From G963662985 sp963662985 (GTDB lineage Bacteria > Chloroflexota > Anaerolineae > Anaerolineales > UBA11579): a stretch of DNA of 64,000 nt. The DNA lies in assembly GCA_963662985.1 (NCBI GenBank), contig OY760067.1:496001-560000 (forward strand), written 5' to 3'. Shown piece after piece: positions 26,602 to 35,227 of this stretch. The notes beneath the pieces are model-generated. The model did no database searches. It was not told where the DNA came from and saw nothing but the letters and a program-made list of their open reading frames with translations. The first letter of the stretch is position 1. Every line of letters begins with the position of its first letter. The position numbers and the translations under genes are program-made.

Positions 26602-27525
26602 ATGCAAAGTGTAAAAAGTAGAATTATTTTATTTATCTTAAAAAATAGACATTTATTAAAAGGCAACCTAAAAAAAGAAGTGATTGATGATAGTTTTTCT
26701 GTAGAAAAATTTAGAGAAAAAATCTCAAAAAGCTCAAAAAAGGCAAATCTTATGCTTTCAGAAAAAATTAAGATTGAGCCAATTATAGCAAATGGAATTT
26801 ATGCAGAATGGATTATTCCTGAAAAAGCCCCTAGTGATAAAGTTATTTTATATATTCATGGTGGCGGGTTTATCTCCGGAAATTGTGAATCTCACAGAAT
26901 GCATGTTGCAAAATTTGCACAAGAATCTGGTTATAAGGCCTTACTTTTTGATTATCGACTTGCCCCTGAGAATCCATATCCTGCTGCTTTAGAAGATTGT
27001 TTATCTGTTTATAAATGGTTGCTAGCAAATGGATATCTATCTAAGAATATTGTTATCGGCGGAGAATCAGCAGGTGGAACTTTATCATTAACCACTATTT
27101 TATTTTTGATGGAAAAGCATATTGATTTGCCAAAAGCGGTATTTACAATCTCTCCAAATGCAGACTTAAGTTGCACAGCAAAGTCATTCAAATCTAATGC
27201 AAGTAAAGACATAGCTCCATATGGTTCTTGCAATCTTTGGACAAAAATGTATATTGGTAAACACAATTTCGATGATCCCTTTATCTCTCCTTTATATGGT
27301 GATTATCAAGGATTTCCACGCTTAATGATTACAATAGGTACTAATGAAATTCATCTAGATGATGCTTTAGCTTTAGCAAAAAAAGCAAAAGCTTCAGCGG
27401 TTGATGTAGAACTTGATATTTGGGATAATATGGTTCATGCGTTTGTAATAATGTCGCCATTGTTTCCTGAAGCAAAACAAGCAATGACCAATATTTGTCA
27501 ATTCATCAAAAAGCACCTTAATTAA
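26602..27525 (+). CDS. alpha/beta-hydrolase, hormone-sensitive-lipase-like esterase
   Basis: A 307-residue esterase. The oxyanion motif HGGG (residues 86-89, in LYIHGGGFISG) and nucleophile elbow GESAG (Ser156) are those of the HSL family. The catalytic His is in DNMVHAF (His279), and an Asp in NEIHLDDA is the likely acid. No signal peptide is seen. It starts 2 bp after the TetR stop and shares its promoter and operator. Such enzymes hydrolyse short-chain esters, and an ester compound sensed by the TetR protein would be a reasonable inducer, but this is inferred from layout alone. Confidence 0.85.
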   Translation: MQSVKSRIILFILKNRHLLKGNLKKEVIDDSFSVEKFREKISKSSKKANLMLSEKIKIEPIIANGIYAEWIIPEKAPSDKVILYIHGGGFISGNCESHRMHVAKFAQESGYKALLFDYRLAPENPYPAALEDCLSVYKWLLANGYLSKNIVIGGESAGGTLSLTTILFLMEKHIDLPKAVFTISPNADLSCTAKSFKSNASKDIAPYGSCNLWTKMYIGKHNFDDPFISPLYGDYQGFPRLMITIGTNEIHLDDALALAKKAKASAVDVELDIWDNMVHAFVIMSPLFPEAKQAMTNICQFIKKHLN

Positions 27526-27537
27526 GGTGCTTTTGTT
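27509..27537. terminator. terminator overlapping the esterase stop, bidirectional
   Basis: A 26-bp near-perfect palindrome centred at 27521/27522 (AAAGCACCTTA and TAAGGTGCTTT) contains the esterase stop codon and is followed by TTTTGTTTTA. It separates the esterase from rpoD, which ends on the opposite strand at 27538. Confidence 0.9.
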
Positions 27538-28770
27538 TTATTCTTCGCCTAGATACTCTCGCAATTTCCTTCGAACTATTGGATGTCTTAGTCTGCTAAG
27601 TGCTTGCGCCTCAATTTGACGGACTCTTTCTCTTGTAACACCCATTTTTCTTCCAACCTCTTCGAGTGTATATGCTTGTCCATCCAATAAACCATATCGC
27701 AATTGTAAAATTCTGACCTCTCTTGGAGGAAGAGTATCGAGAACTTCTTCTAAATGTTCTCGAAGGAGATTATAAGTAGCTGATTCATCAGGTGCTGGTG
27801 CCTCTCGATCCTGAATAAAGTCACCGAGTACTGAATCTTCTTCATCATCAGTTGGTGTTTCTAAAGATAAGGGTCTTCTTGAAACTTGAATCATATTTTC
27901 AATTTTCTTAGTAGAAACATCAAGTTCTTCTGCTAATTCTTCAACTGATGGGTCTCGTCCTAATTTTTGGGTTAATTGATGCTGAATACGTAATAACTTA
28001 TTAATTTGATCACCCATATGAACTGGAACACGAATAGTTCGACCTTGATCAGCAATAGCTCTTGTTACTGCTTGACGAATCCACCATGTTGCATATGTTG
28101 AGAATTTATGACCTCTGCGATAATCAAACTTTTTAGCAGCTCGAATTAAACCGATATTTCCTTCTTGAATTAAATCTTGAAAGGGTACACCTCTTCCCAT
28201 ATATTTTTTAGCAACACTTATTACCAACCTTGAGTTTGCAGTAATTAAATGTTCTCTAGCGGCCCAACCATCCTCAATTTTCCAGCGTAGTTCTTCACGT
28301 CTTTCTGAAGTTATACTGGGGTCTGCTAATAATTCTCGAGCTTCTCTTCCGTCTTCTATTCTTTTTGCTAGATCTACTTCTTCTTGAGCTGTTAATAAAG
28401 GAACTCTACCTACTTCTTTAAGATAAAGACCTATCATATCATCTGTGTCAATATTAGCTAAATAATTTGCTTCAGCCTCACGTAAATCTTGTTCGTCTTC
28501 TTCATCATCTTCATCATCGTCATCAAATTCATTTAATTCATCATCTGATGGTTGAACAAAACTATCATCATCTATATATTTTATATTAGCATTCATGAGC
28601 TCTTGGAAAGCATTTTCAAGTTGATCCGCATCTTTTTCTGCATTTGGGAAAAATTGTAAAATATCATCAATTGTGACATAACCTTTCTTTTTCCCTAAAC
28701 TAAGCAGGTTATCAATCGGTGTTATATCATCCATTCCAACACCACTTTCTAAATCCACACTATTTTTCAT
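27538..28770 (-). CDS. rpoD: primary sigma factor, sigma-70 family (RpoD/SigA)
   Basis: Region 1.1 is short, followed by an acidic stretch (DDDEDDEEDEQD). Region 1.2 starts at DMIGLYLKEVGRVPLLT, region 2 contains ANSRLVISVAKKYMGRGVPF and the -10-binding FSTYATWWIRQAVTRAI, region 3 VHMGDQINKLLRI, and region 4 the -35-binding helix-turn-helix YTLEEVGRKMGVTRERVRQI. This is a complete group-1 sigma. Start ATG 28770 has its AGGAG 13 bp upstream, and a TTG at 28779, 4 bp from it, is an alternative. It recognises promoters such as TTGACA-TATAAT seen elsewhere in the window. It is a single gene in an AT-rich setting. Confidence 0.95.
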   Translation of the reverse strand: MKNSVDLESGVGMDDITPIDNLLSLGKKKGYVTIDDILQFFPNAEKDADQLENAFQELMNANIKYIDDDSFVQPSDDELNEFDDDDEDDEEDEQDLREAEANYLANIDTDDMIGLYLKEVGRVPLLTAQEEVDLAKRIEDGREARELLADPSITSERREELRWKIEDGWAAREHLITANSRLVISVAKKYMGRGVPFQDLIQEGNIGLIRAAKKFDYRRGHKFSTYATWWIRQAVTRAIADQGRTIRVPVHMGDQINKLLRIQHQLTQKLGRDPSVEELAEELDVSTKKIENMIQVSRRPLSLETPTDDEEDSVLGDFIQDREAPAPDESATYNLLREHLEEVLDTLPPREVRILQLRYGLLDGQAYTLEEVGRKMGVTRERVRQIEAQALSRLRHPIVRRKLREYLGEE

Positions 28771-29060
28771 TAAAATCAAATAACTCCTAATAATTCCGAA
28801 TGCTCCGCTTATACAAGCATACAAAATTTTAATTAAAAAAGCAACCTACGAATTGTCTTACTTGAATTATGCGAATGATAAAATAATAATTGCAAATCTT
28901 TACAGTTTTTATAGAGAAAGTCTATTTCTTTACTTGCATAATTTAAGATACAACACCAAAGATAAATTATACAAAAAAATAATCAATTTATCAACCTTAT
29001 TATAAGTTTTATATATATATATTATATTGACAACAAATACTTTAAATCTATTACAGTTTT

Positions 29061-29501
29061 TTATATTCTAAAGATTCTTTCTTTTTCTTTTTTAGAGAAA
29101 TAGAGAATTGGTTCATCGTTATTTATTTTTTTTTCAGCTTGAATATTTTGATACCCGTAAGCAACACAATCTTCTTCACTTCGTAAATATCTTTTGTTTG
29201 GGCGATTTCTATACCATATTAAAACAACAAGAAATATACTTACCACTCCTATTCCCCAAAAATTCTTTAATAAAATTAAGCTAAATAGAGAGATAAATAA
29301 AATAAAAATAGCTACCAATTGGATTTTATTCATAAAAATTTGTTTTTTTGAAAAGTCATGAAGTTTTTGCTGATGTTCTTTACATAAACCTATTTTATAT
29401 TCAAAAAAATATGGTTCATCGCAATCGTCCCACTCAAGTTCAAAAACTTTATGTTCTTTTACAATTTGATTGTTTTCATAATTACAAAAAGCACAATTCA
29501 T
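29061..29501 (-). CDS. small membrane protein with N-terminal zinc-binding motif
   Basis: A 146-residue protein with C-x2-C (residues 3 and 6, in NCAFCNYE) and C-x2-H (residues 40 and 43, in GLCKEHQQ), a plausible zinc site. Two hydrophobic segments follow (about residues 60-77 and 80-95) and then a soluble acidic and basic tail. No family recognised. ATG follows AAGGATGAAAA. It is divergent from the cytochrome gene, 65 bp apart. Function unknown. Confidence 0.6.
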   Translation of the reverse strand: MNCAFCNYENNQIVKEHKVFELEWDDCDEPYFFEYKIGLCKEHQQKLHDFSKKQIFMNKIQLVAIFILFISLFSLILLKNFWGIGVVSIFLVVLIWYRNRPNKRYLRSEEDCVAYGYQNIQAEKKINNDEPILYFSKKEKERIFRI

Positions 29502-29551
29502 TTTTCATCCTTAATCATTATCTTTCATTTTTATTTTCACTCACCTTCGAT

Positions 29552-29557
29552 TATAAT
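29552..29557 (+). promoter_or_regulatory. -10 element of the cytochrome gene (leaderless transcript likely)
   Basis: A perfect TATAAT ends only 9 bp before the ATG at 29567, so the transcript would begin at or within about 3 bp of the start codon. No ribosome binding site precedes this start. The -35 region is weak. Confidence 0.6.
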
Positions 29558-29566
29558 CAATTTAGT

Positions 29567-30529
29567 ATGAAAAACAAAACCAAAAAATTATTGTTGATAA
29601 TCTTTATCACTCTATTTTCTATAATAAGTTTAAGTTTATTTGATATATCATCTGCCAATGCTACAAGTATTTTTAATATATTAGGAAATTCTTTTCGTGG
29701 TGCGCAACTTTATGATAATTGGATGGCAGTCCTAGATGTTTCAGCCCCCGATGGAAATTCACCTTTTTGGTATTTGCAAGACACAAACAAAGTTGAGGGA
29801 GCTGATACTTGGAGATGTCAAGAATGCCACGGTTGGGATTATAAAGGTAATCAAGGAGCTTTTGCCAATGGAAATCATGTAACTGGATTTATAGGTATTC
29901 AGAATATGATTGGTAAATCAAACGAAGAGATTATAAATTATTTAAATGGAACAAATAATATTGAACATGATTTTTCTGCATATTTATCAGAAAAAGACAT
30001 GAACGATTTAGCTGCATTTATGCAAACAAAACAAGTAGATTTAGAATTGCTAGTTAATTATGATACCCGAGAAATATTAGGTCACAAAGAAAACGGGCAA
30101 GTATACTACCAAGAAACTTGTCAAGAATGTCATGGAGAATTTGGATCTGATATTATCGTATCTCATGATGGTTTCATGATGTATATTTCTGATCTTGCTT
30201 ATGCAGATCCATGGCAAGCTATTCATCATACTCGTTTTGGTAAGCCTATTATAGAAAACAATCATGCTTTTGAAGAATATGGTCTATCAATATATAAGAT
30301 TACAGATATTCTAGCTTATGTTCAATCCCTTCCTACTTATAACACTAAAGAGCAATTACAAAAATATAATCCTATATTGACTATTGATACAAGTAATCAA
30401 GGGAAAATAGATTCAATTCTTTTTATAGGAATTATTTTGTTAGTCTTTATTATAATAAGTTGGTTTATTATTTCTTTAGAATTGAAAAAACAAGAAACAA
30501 AGATGGCACTAAAACCAAATAAAAAATAG
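29567..30529 (+). CDS. di-haem c-type cytochrome, membrane-anchored
   Basis: A 320-residue protein. The upstream in-frame extension to 29348 has no ribosome binding site and lacks a signal sequence, whereas the ATG at 29567 gives a clear signal peptide (MKNKTKKLLLIIFITLFS, cleavage near ANA). Two haem-binding C-x2-C-H motifs follow: CQECH at residues 84-88 and CQECH at 185-189. Each lies in a module with GFIGIQNMI/ISDLAY-like segments and possible Met ligands. A C-terminal membrane helix (ILFIGIILLVFIIISWF) and Lys-rich tail anchor it outside the cell. It is an extracytoplasmic electron carrier, probably linked to a redox enzyme not in the window. Transcription appears leaderless. Confidence 0.85.
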   Translation: MKNKTKKLLLIIFITLFSIISLSLFDISSANATSIFNILGNSFRGAQLYDNWMAVLDVSAPDGNSPFWYLQDTNKVEGADTWRCQECHGWDYKGNQGAFANGNHVTGFIGIQNMIGKSNEEIINYLNGTNNIEHDFSAYLSEKDMNDLAAFMQTKQVDLELLVNYDTREILGHKENGQVYYQETCQECHGEFGSDIIVSHDGFMMYISDLAYADPWQAIHHTRFGKPIIENNHAFEEYGLSIYKITDILAYVQSLPTYNTKEQLQKYNPILTIDTSNQGKIDSILFIGIILLVFIIISWFIISLELKKQETKMALKPNKK

Positions 30530-30531
30530 CC

Positions 30532-30561
30532 TTGCCAATCTTCTTTTTGGTCTGGTATAAT
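30532..30561 (+). promoter_or_regulatory. promoter of tRNA-Thr
   Basis: TTGCCA (30532-30537) and TATAAT (30556-30561), 18 bp apart, with TGG before TATAAT forming an extended -10. Confidence 0.8.
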
Positions 30562-30580
30562 GCTTTGCGCATTTAAAAAC

Positions 30581-30653
30581 GCCATCGTAGCTCAGTCGGC
30601 AGAGCAATCGCTTCGTAAGCGATGGGTCGAGGGTTCAATTCCCTCCGATGGCT
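30581..30653 (+). tRNA. tRNA-Thr (anticodon CGT)
   Basis: Acceptor GCCATCG pairs with CGATGGC. The anticodon stem ATCGC/GCGAT encloses TTCGTAA, giving CGT for ACG codons. T arm AGGG-TTCAATT-CCCT. D arm GCTC-AGTCGGCA-GAGC. Discriminator T at 30653; CCA is not encoded. Confidence 0.95.
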
Positions 30654-30661
30654 CAAAAAGT

Positions 30662-30691
30662 AAAAAGAGCTGCCAATAGGCAGCTCTTTTT
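30662..30691. terminator. bidirectional terminator after tRNA-Thr
   Basis: AAAAAGAGCTGCC (30662-30674) pairs with GGCAGCTCTTTTT (30679-30691). It serves tRNA-Thr on the plus strand and the DsbA-like gene that ends at 30692 on the minus strand. Confidence 0.9.
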
Positions 30692-31438
30692 TTATTTTTC
30701 AACCGATAATAATTCTGCTTCAATTACTCCTGCAAACAATTCATATGGTTGTGCTCCCATAACAGGCAATCCATTAATTAAGAATGTTGGAGTTGATGCA
30801 ACACCAAGATCAATTGCCCTTTGAATGTTTTCTTCAATCAATTCACGATGAGTTTCTTCATCTAAACAAGTACTGAATAAATCTGTATCTAAATTCAATT
30901 GGTCAGCATAACTAATAAAAGCTTCATTTGTATAACCTTCGTCAGCAGTAAATGCTAAATCACGGTATTCCCAAAAAGCATTTTGATCATTGGCACACAT
31001 AGATGCAAGTGAGGCATTCATCGCATTTGGATGTATAGAATCCAATGGGAATGGAATAAATACATACTGTAAATCGTTCTTATAATTTTTTGTTAAAAGA
31101 GGATATACTTCCTGATTGAACTTTAAGCAATATGGACATTCAAAATCTGTAAATTCAATCATCAATATAGGCGCATCGGCTTCTCCTCTTACAGGAGTGC
31201 CTTCTAAATAACTAAATTCATATCGTTGTGCATCTTCTGGAATATCCAATGGGGCTATTTCAATAGGAGGTTCATATCCCCAAATTAGAAATCCAACACC
31301 AATTCCTATTCCAACACTTATCAACATTATAATAGATAAAATTAAAGGGAAATTTCGTATTATTTGTTCCTTATTATTACTCTCATTTTGATCTAAGTCG
31401 ATTTCATTGGTGTTGTTTATTTCAATTTTTTCTTCCAT
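30692..31438 (-). CDS. membrane-anchored DsbA-family thiol oxidoreductase (CPYC)
   Basis: A 248-residue protein with an N-terminal cytoplasmic tail, one membrane helix (about residues 31-54) and a thioredoxin_4/DsbA domain. FTDFECPYC (Cys101 and Cys104) is the redox active site. ASTPTFLINGLPVMGAQ holds the cis-proline region. It catalyses disulfide formation or reduction in secreted proteins. The start follows GAAGGAAAAATAAT. It is next to a second DsbA-like gene (CSFC) 39 bp upstream, and both share an operon-like run with dtd. Confidence 0.9.
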   Translation of the reverse strand: MEEKIEINNTNEIDLDQNESNNKEQIIRNFPLILSIIMLISVGIGIGVGFLIWGYEPPIEIAPLDIPEDAQRYEFSYLEGTPVRGEADAPILMIEFTDFECPYCLKFNQEVYPLLTKNYKNDLQYVFIPFPLDSIHPNAMNASLASMCANDQNAFWEYRDLAFTADEGYTNEAFISYADQLNLDTDLFSTCLDEETHRELIEENIQRAIDLGVASTPTFLINGLPVMGAQPYELFAGVIEAELLSVEK

Positions 31439-31477
31439 ATTATTTTTCCTTCATTTAGTTTATATAGATTAATTAAA

Positions 31478-32191
31478 TTATTTTTCAAGTGATTGTGCGA
31501 TGGCTGAATCCATATAATCATATGAAGCTCCAATTAACATTTGACCATCAATCAAAAAGAAGGGAGTTGAATATACTCCTAAATTACGTGCAATTGACTC
31601 GTTTTTATCTAAAAGATCTCGAATTGTTTTATCTTGGTAACAAGCAGAGAATTGATCCATATTTAATCCTAATACTTCTGCTTGTTCAAACAAATCATCT
31701 TCAGAATATTTATTAGAATTTAAATTATAACCAAATTCAACAAACCCATTATTCCCTTGTTGTGCTGAACATGCTGTTGCAACAGTCAAATCCGTATTAT
31801 TATAAGCATCTGAAAAAACATAAATTGATGCATAATAAATATCACTTTGATATTTATCTAATAATCTAGCAAAATCTTCTTTATGGAAGATAGTGCAAAA
31901 ACTACAGTAAAAATTTGTAAATTCTATTACTGTAACTGGAGCATCTGGATTCCCATATGTTGGAACAACTTTAGGATCAAAACCATATTCATCTGTAATT
32001 CTTGGTGAGAAATCATAGTTTGCATAATTCGATGCTTGAAAAGTATTATTCTCTTGGTTTTGTGTTGAAGTATTTGAAATAACTTCCATTCTTGCTTTTA
32101 TTAAATCAAATCCCCAAAAAGCCATAAAAATGAGAAACCCAACAATTATGATTACAACTATGATTGCTGCCTTATTTTTTTTAGTTTCCAT
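31478..32191 (-). CDS. membrane-anchored DsbA-family thiol oxidoreductase (CSFC)
   Basis: The start is the second of two ATGs (32191), which has GAGG 8 bp upstream. The 237-residue protein has a membrane helix (about residues 9-27), then a DsbA-like domain with EFTNFYCSFC (active-site Cys96 and Cys99) and a cis-Pro segment YSTPFFLIDGQML. It differs from the CPYC neighbour at the two residues between the cysteines, which are known to set redox potential, so one may oxidise and the other isomerise or reduce. Paralogue of the gene at 30692. Confidence 0.9.
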   Translation of the reverse strand: METKKNKAAIIVVIIIVGFLIFMAFWGFDLIKARMEVISNTSTQNQENNTFQASNYANYDFSPRITDEYGFDPKVVPTYGNPDAPVTVIEFTNFYCSFCTIFHKEDFARLLDKYQSDIYYASIYVFSDAYNNTDLTVATACSAQQGNNGFVEFGYNLNSNKYSEDDLFEQAEVLGLNMDQFSACYQDKTIRDLLDKNESIARNLGVYSTPFFLIDGQMLIGASYDYMDSAIAQSLEK

Positions 32192-32208
32192 TATCATATC
32201 CTCATTAG

Positions 32209-32646
32209 TTATTTTTCAATCAAAATAGTAACTGGACCATCGTTATGAATATCCACATGCATATGAGCTCCGAATACTCCTGATTGAGTTTTAATTCCAT
32301 TATTATTAAGAGCTTCAATAAACTTAATAACCAAAGGTTCTGCAATATCTGGATGAGCTGCTTTTACAAAGGATGGTCTTCTACCTTTTTTAGTATCTGC
32401 ATATAGTGTAAATTGAGAAACAACAATTGCCTCTCCATTAATATCTAATAGCGAACAGTTCATCTTTCCTTTATCATCTTCGAATATTCGTAATTCAGAA
32501 ATCTTACGAACAAGATATTCAATTTGTTCGTTAGTGTCTTCAGGAGAAATTCCAAGTAGTATTACTACCCCTTTTCCAATTTTTGCTACACAATTATCCT
32601 CTACTATCACTTGTCCATGGCTTACCCGTTGTACAACTGTTCTCAT
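32209..32646 (-). CDS. dtd: D-aminoacyl-tRNA deacylase
   Basis: A 145-residue homodimeric enzyme that clears D-amino acids and glycine mischarged on tRNA. The N-terminal MRTVVQRVSHGQVIV, the catalytic-site SQFTLYAD (residues 78-85) and the cross-subunit G-P motif in NDGPVTILIE at the C-terminus are all present. Length is typical. The ATG follows TTGAAGGAATTGAT. The stop is 17 bp before the downstream DsbA-like start. Confidence 0.95.
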   Translation of the reverse strand: MRTVVQRVSHGQVIVEDNCVAKIGKGVVILLGISPEDTNEQIEYLVRKISELRIFEDDKGKMNCSLLDINGEAIVVSQFTLYADTKKGRRPSFVKAAHPDIAEPLVIKFIEALNNNGIKTQSGVFGAHMHVDIHNDGPVTILIEK

Positions 32647-32727
32647 ATCAATTCCTTCAAATTACATGGTAATTGTCTTTTCAGTTTCTTAATAACATTA
32701 AATTATGAATATTGAATTATATTTCGA

Positions 32728-33960
32728 TTAGTCGCCTAAAAAATAATCAAGAGGATTTACATGACCATACTGAGAAATTAACTCAAAGTGCAAATGAGCC
32801 CCAGAAGAGTTTCCTGTATTCCCCATAAGAGCAATCACATCACCTTGTGCCACACTTTGGCCACAAGATACATAATATGTGTCTAAATGTGCATAGACTG
32901 ATTGCCAACCACTTCCATGATCAATAATTACTAAATTTCCAAATCCATAATCTGACCATCCAGCGTAAACAACCACTCCATGATCCGTAGCATAAATATT
33001 GTCACCTGTGCTTCCCTCTAAATCAACTCCAGGATGAATAGGCGGATAATATTGGTATCCAGTCACTAAATGAATATCATTCGGCCAAATAAATGAGCCA
33101 GTACCTACTGCTCCTTCATATATTTCACCACAAAAACCTGCACCATAATATTCAGCAATGGCAGGATTATCCCTTTGAACTGCTGGTGGTCCCCAATTGG
33201 CTAATTCTCGTTCACCACCTGGAATAATCAACCATTGACTTTCTTGTAACTGAGGTTGATTATAATCAAATGTATAAGCATCAATATTATTACCTTCAAA
33301 TTCAACAATTTGACTAGCTGTAACCCCAAAGAATTCAGCTACTTTTTGAAGATCTTCTCCAGCATTATAATAATAATAAACACCATCAACAGGAAGGATG
33401 TTTATTTCTTGACCAGCTTGAAGATATTGAGGATTATCATATAAAGTTTCGTAATTTCCCCAAAGAATTGTTTTTGGTTTTAATTCAAATTTATCAGCTA
33501 AGTAAAATAAATTCTCGCCAGATTGAACAACATATTTAAATACACCAAGATCTTCTCTTTCAGGAATCAATGTATTTGATTGAGAAATCCGATAAACACT
33601 TAAAACATCTGGCTGAGTTTGTACTGGAGGAAGGGCTTTCATTCCTAAATCATTTTGCCATTCGACATTACTACCAGCTGCTAAAGTTGGTTCAATCAAT
33701 TCTTCTGCTTGTTTTTGAGCTTGATTTTTTAGATCATCTTGAGCAACGATAATTAAATTTGCTGTGAAAATTCGAACTACAAAAATACTTATTAAGATAA
33801 AACCAATTGTTAACAAGTGGGGAAAATATGGTCGAATAAATTTAAGAGATTGCCTTAACCATATTTGGATTTTTTGAGAAACATTGTCTTTTGATTTATT
33901 TGATAAATCCTCAAGAGAGCTGTCTATTTCTTGAGGATTTTTTTGATTTTTATATTGCAT
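32728..33960 (-). CDS. LysM-M23 peptidoglycan endopeptidase-like protein (copy 1)
   Basis: A 410-residue protein: cytoplasmic N-tail, a membrane helix (about residues 48-70), two LysM-like repeats (YVVQSGENLFYLADKFELKP and DLQKVAEFFGVTASQIVEF), and a C-terminal M23 domain. M23 metal ligands are H-x3-D in HPGVD and H-x-H in HLHFE; the inner strand reads VYAHLDTYYVSCGQSV. The enzyme would cleave peptide cross-links in the wall, or act as an activator if inactive. The start lacks a clear ribosome binding site and is 17 bp after the neighbour's stop, suggesting reinitiation. Paralogue of the next gene. Confidence 0.9.
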   Translation of the reverse strand: MQYKNQKNPQEIDSSLEDLSNKSKDNVSQKIQIWLRQSLKFIRPYFPHLLTIGFILISIFVVRIFTANLIIVAQDDLKNQAQKQAEELIEPTLAAGSNVEWQNDLGMKALPPVQTQPDVLSVYRISQSNTLIPEREDLGVFKYVVQSGENLFYLADKFELKPKTILWGNYETLYDNPQYLQAGQEINILPVDGVYYYYNAGEDLQKVAEFFGVTASQIVEFEGNNIDAYTFDYNQPQLQESQWLIIPGGERELANWGPPAVQRDNPAIAEYYGAGFCGEIYEGAVGTGSFIWPNDIHLVTGYQYYPPIHPGVDLEGSTGDNIYATDHGVVVYAGWSDYGFGNLVIIDHGSGWQSVYAHLDTYYVSCGQSVAQGDVIALMGNTGNSSGAHLHFELISQYGHVNPLDYFLGD

Positions 33961-33977
33961 AGATAAAATAATTTTTA

Positions 33978-35123
33978 TTACGGTGAAACGTAATCTAAGG
34001 GATTTACTTTTCCATATCCATTTAGATTAATTTCAAAATGCAAGTGAGGCCCTGTCGAGTTACCTGTGTTTCCTAGAGTACCAATTTGAGCTCCTCTATA
34101 TACTGATTGACCACAACTAACTGAATATGAAAACAAGTGAGCATAAACTGTTTGAGAATACCCATGATCTATTACTACTAAATTTCCATAACCATATTCA
34201 CTCCAACCTGCATAAACCACTACACCAGTATCAGCTGCATAAATTCCAGTAACACCTTCCACACCACCAATATCAATTGCTGGGTGGATAGCAGAGTTAT
34301 ATTCTTGAGTAATTTGTGTAGCCGCTACTGGCCAATCAAATACACCATCACCATAAACACAGGATGAAACAGCAGGACAATACCCTGAACCATAGTAGCT
34401 TGCAACTGCTGGATTTTCACAAGAGATTTTAGGTGGACCAAAGTCAACGGTATCACCTGTCGCATTTGGCAAAACAAGATATTGACCTACATCTATCAAT
34501 GGTTGATCTATATCTGTGAGGTATGGATCAAGGCCATTTGCTGGGAAGTTTAAAATATCTTCAGGAGATGTATAATAATCAGACGCAATTTCCCGAATAG
34601 ATTTACCTTCTTCATATTTATAATATACTCCGTTTACAGGAAGAATATTAAGTTTTTGACCAATAGAGATTGTTCTAGGATCACCTTCTAAGGCATCTTC
34701 GTTTCCCCAAAAAACTGTTTCTGGAGAAATTCCATAAAAATCAGCTATGGAATATATATTATCGCCTTGTTGAACTTCATATTGAATTACTTCCATACGA
34801 TTCCTATCAGGAATCTCTGTAAATGGATCTATAGATCTTGTAATACCTATTCCACCTGTTCCATAAGTTGTAGGTTCATTAGTGGAGTTTGCGATGTGAG
34901 TAAAAATTTGATTATTATTATCCGATGCTGCACCCAAAGTAGCTTGTGCTATTGCTGCAGCAGTCGATGAAATATCTTCTGAAGATAAAGTTGGTATTGC
35001 TTGGTTTCCTGTAATTAAAATCACAATTATTACAATTGCAATTACTAATAATAAAGCAATTCCAAAAATGATTAAATTTCTTTTTGAGAAGAAATTCTTT
35101 TGTTTAGTTTCAGTTTCTTTCAT
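33978..35123 (-). CDS. LysM-M23 peptidoglycan endopeptidase-like protein (copy 2)
   Basis: A 381-residue protein with the same build as its neighbour: membrane helix (about residues 16-37), LysM (YEVQQGDNIYSIADFYGISP), second LysM-like segment (SIREIASDYYTSPEDIL), then an M23 domain with HPAID and HLHFE as metal ligands and ending VNPLDYVSP. GYGNLVVIDHG and VYAHLFSYSVSCGQSV are almost identical to the paralogue. It has a Cys pair near the M23 start (SSCVYGDGVF). Start follows GAAAGAAGATT. It is the first gene of this pair and has its own promoter region at 35124-35227. Confidence 0.9.
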   Translation of the reverse strand: MKETETKQKNFFSKRNLIIFGIALLLVIAIVIIVILITGNQAIPTLSSEDISSTAAAIAQATLGAASDNNNQIFTHIANSTNEPTTYGTGGIGITRSIDPFTEIPDRNRMEVIQYEVQQGDNIYSIADFYGISPETVFWGNEDALEGDPRTISIGQKLNILPVNGVYYKYEEGKSIREIASDYYTSPEDILNFPANGLDPYLTDIDQPLIDVGQYLVLPNATGDTVDFGPPKISCENPAVASYYGSGYCPAVSSCVYGDGVFDWPVAATQITQEYNSAIHPAIDIGGVEGVTGIYAADTGVVVYAGWSEYGYGNLVVIDHGYSQTVYAHLFSYSVSCGQSVYRGAQIGTLGNTGNSTGPHLHFEINLNGYGKVNPLDYVSP

Positions 35124-35227
35124 AATCTTCTTTCAACTCATTTTGCAGTATTTAGTTGGCATAATAACATTGCCAAAATAAGCCGTCAAGCAATGTTTTT
35201 AAACGCTCATTGATATTTAATACTTAT

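Noticed and set aside
28800..29060. replication origin region next to rpoD
   Set aside because: Very AT-rich but no cluster of TTATNCACA boxes could be seen; only a near match (TTATCAACC) occurs.
29348..29566. longer start for the cytochrome protein
   Set aside because: The extension has no ribosome binding site, overlaps the divergent zinc-motif gene and hides a clear signal peptide.
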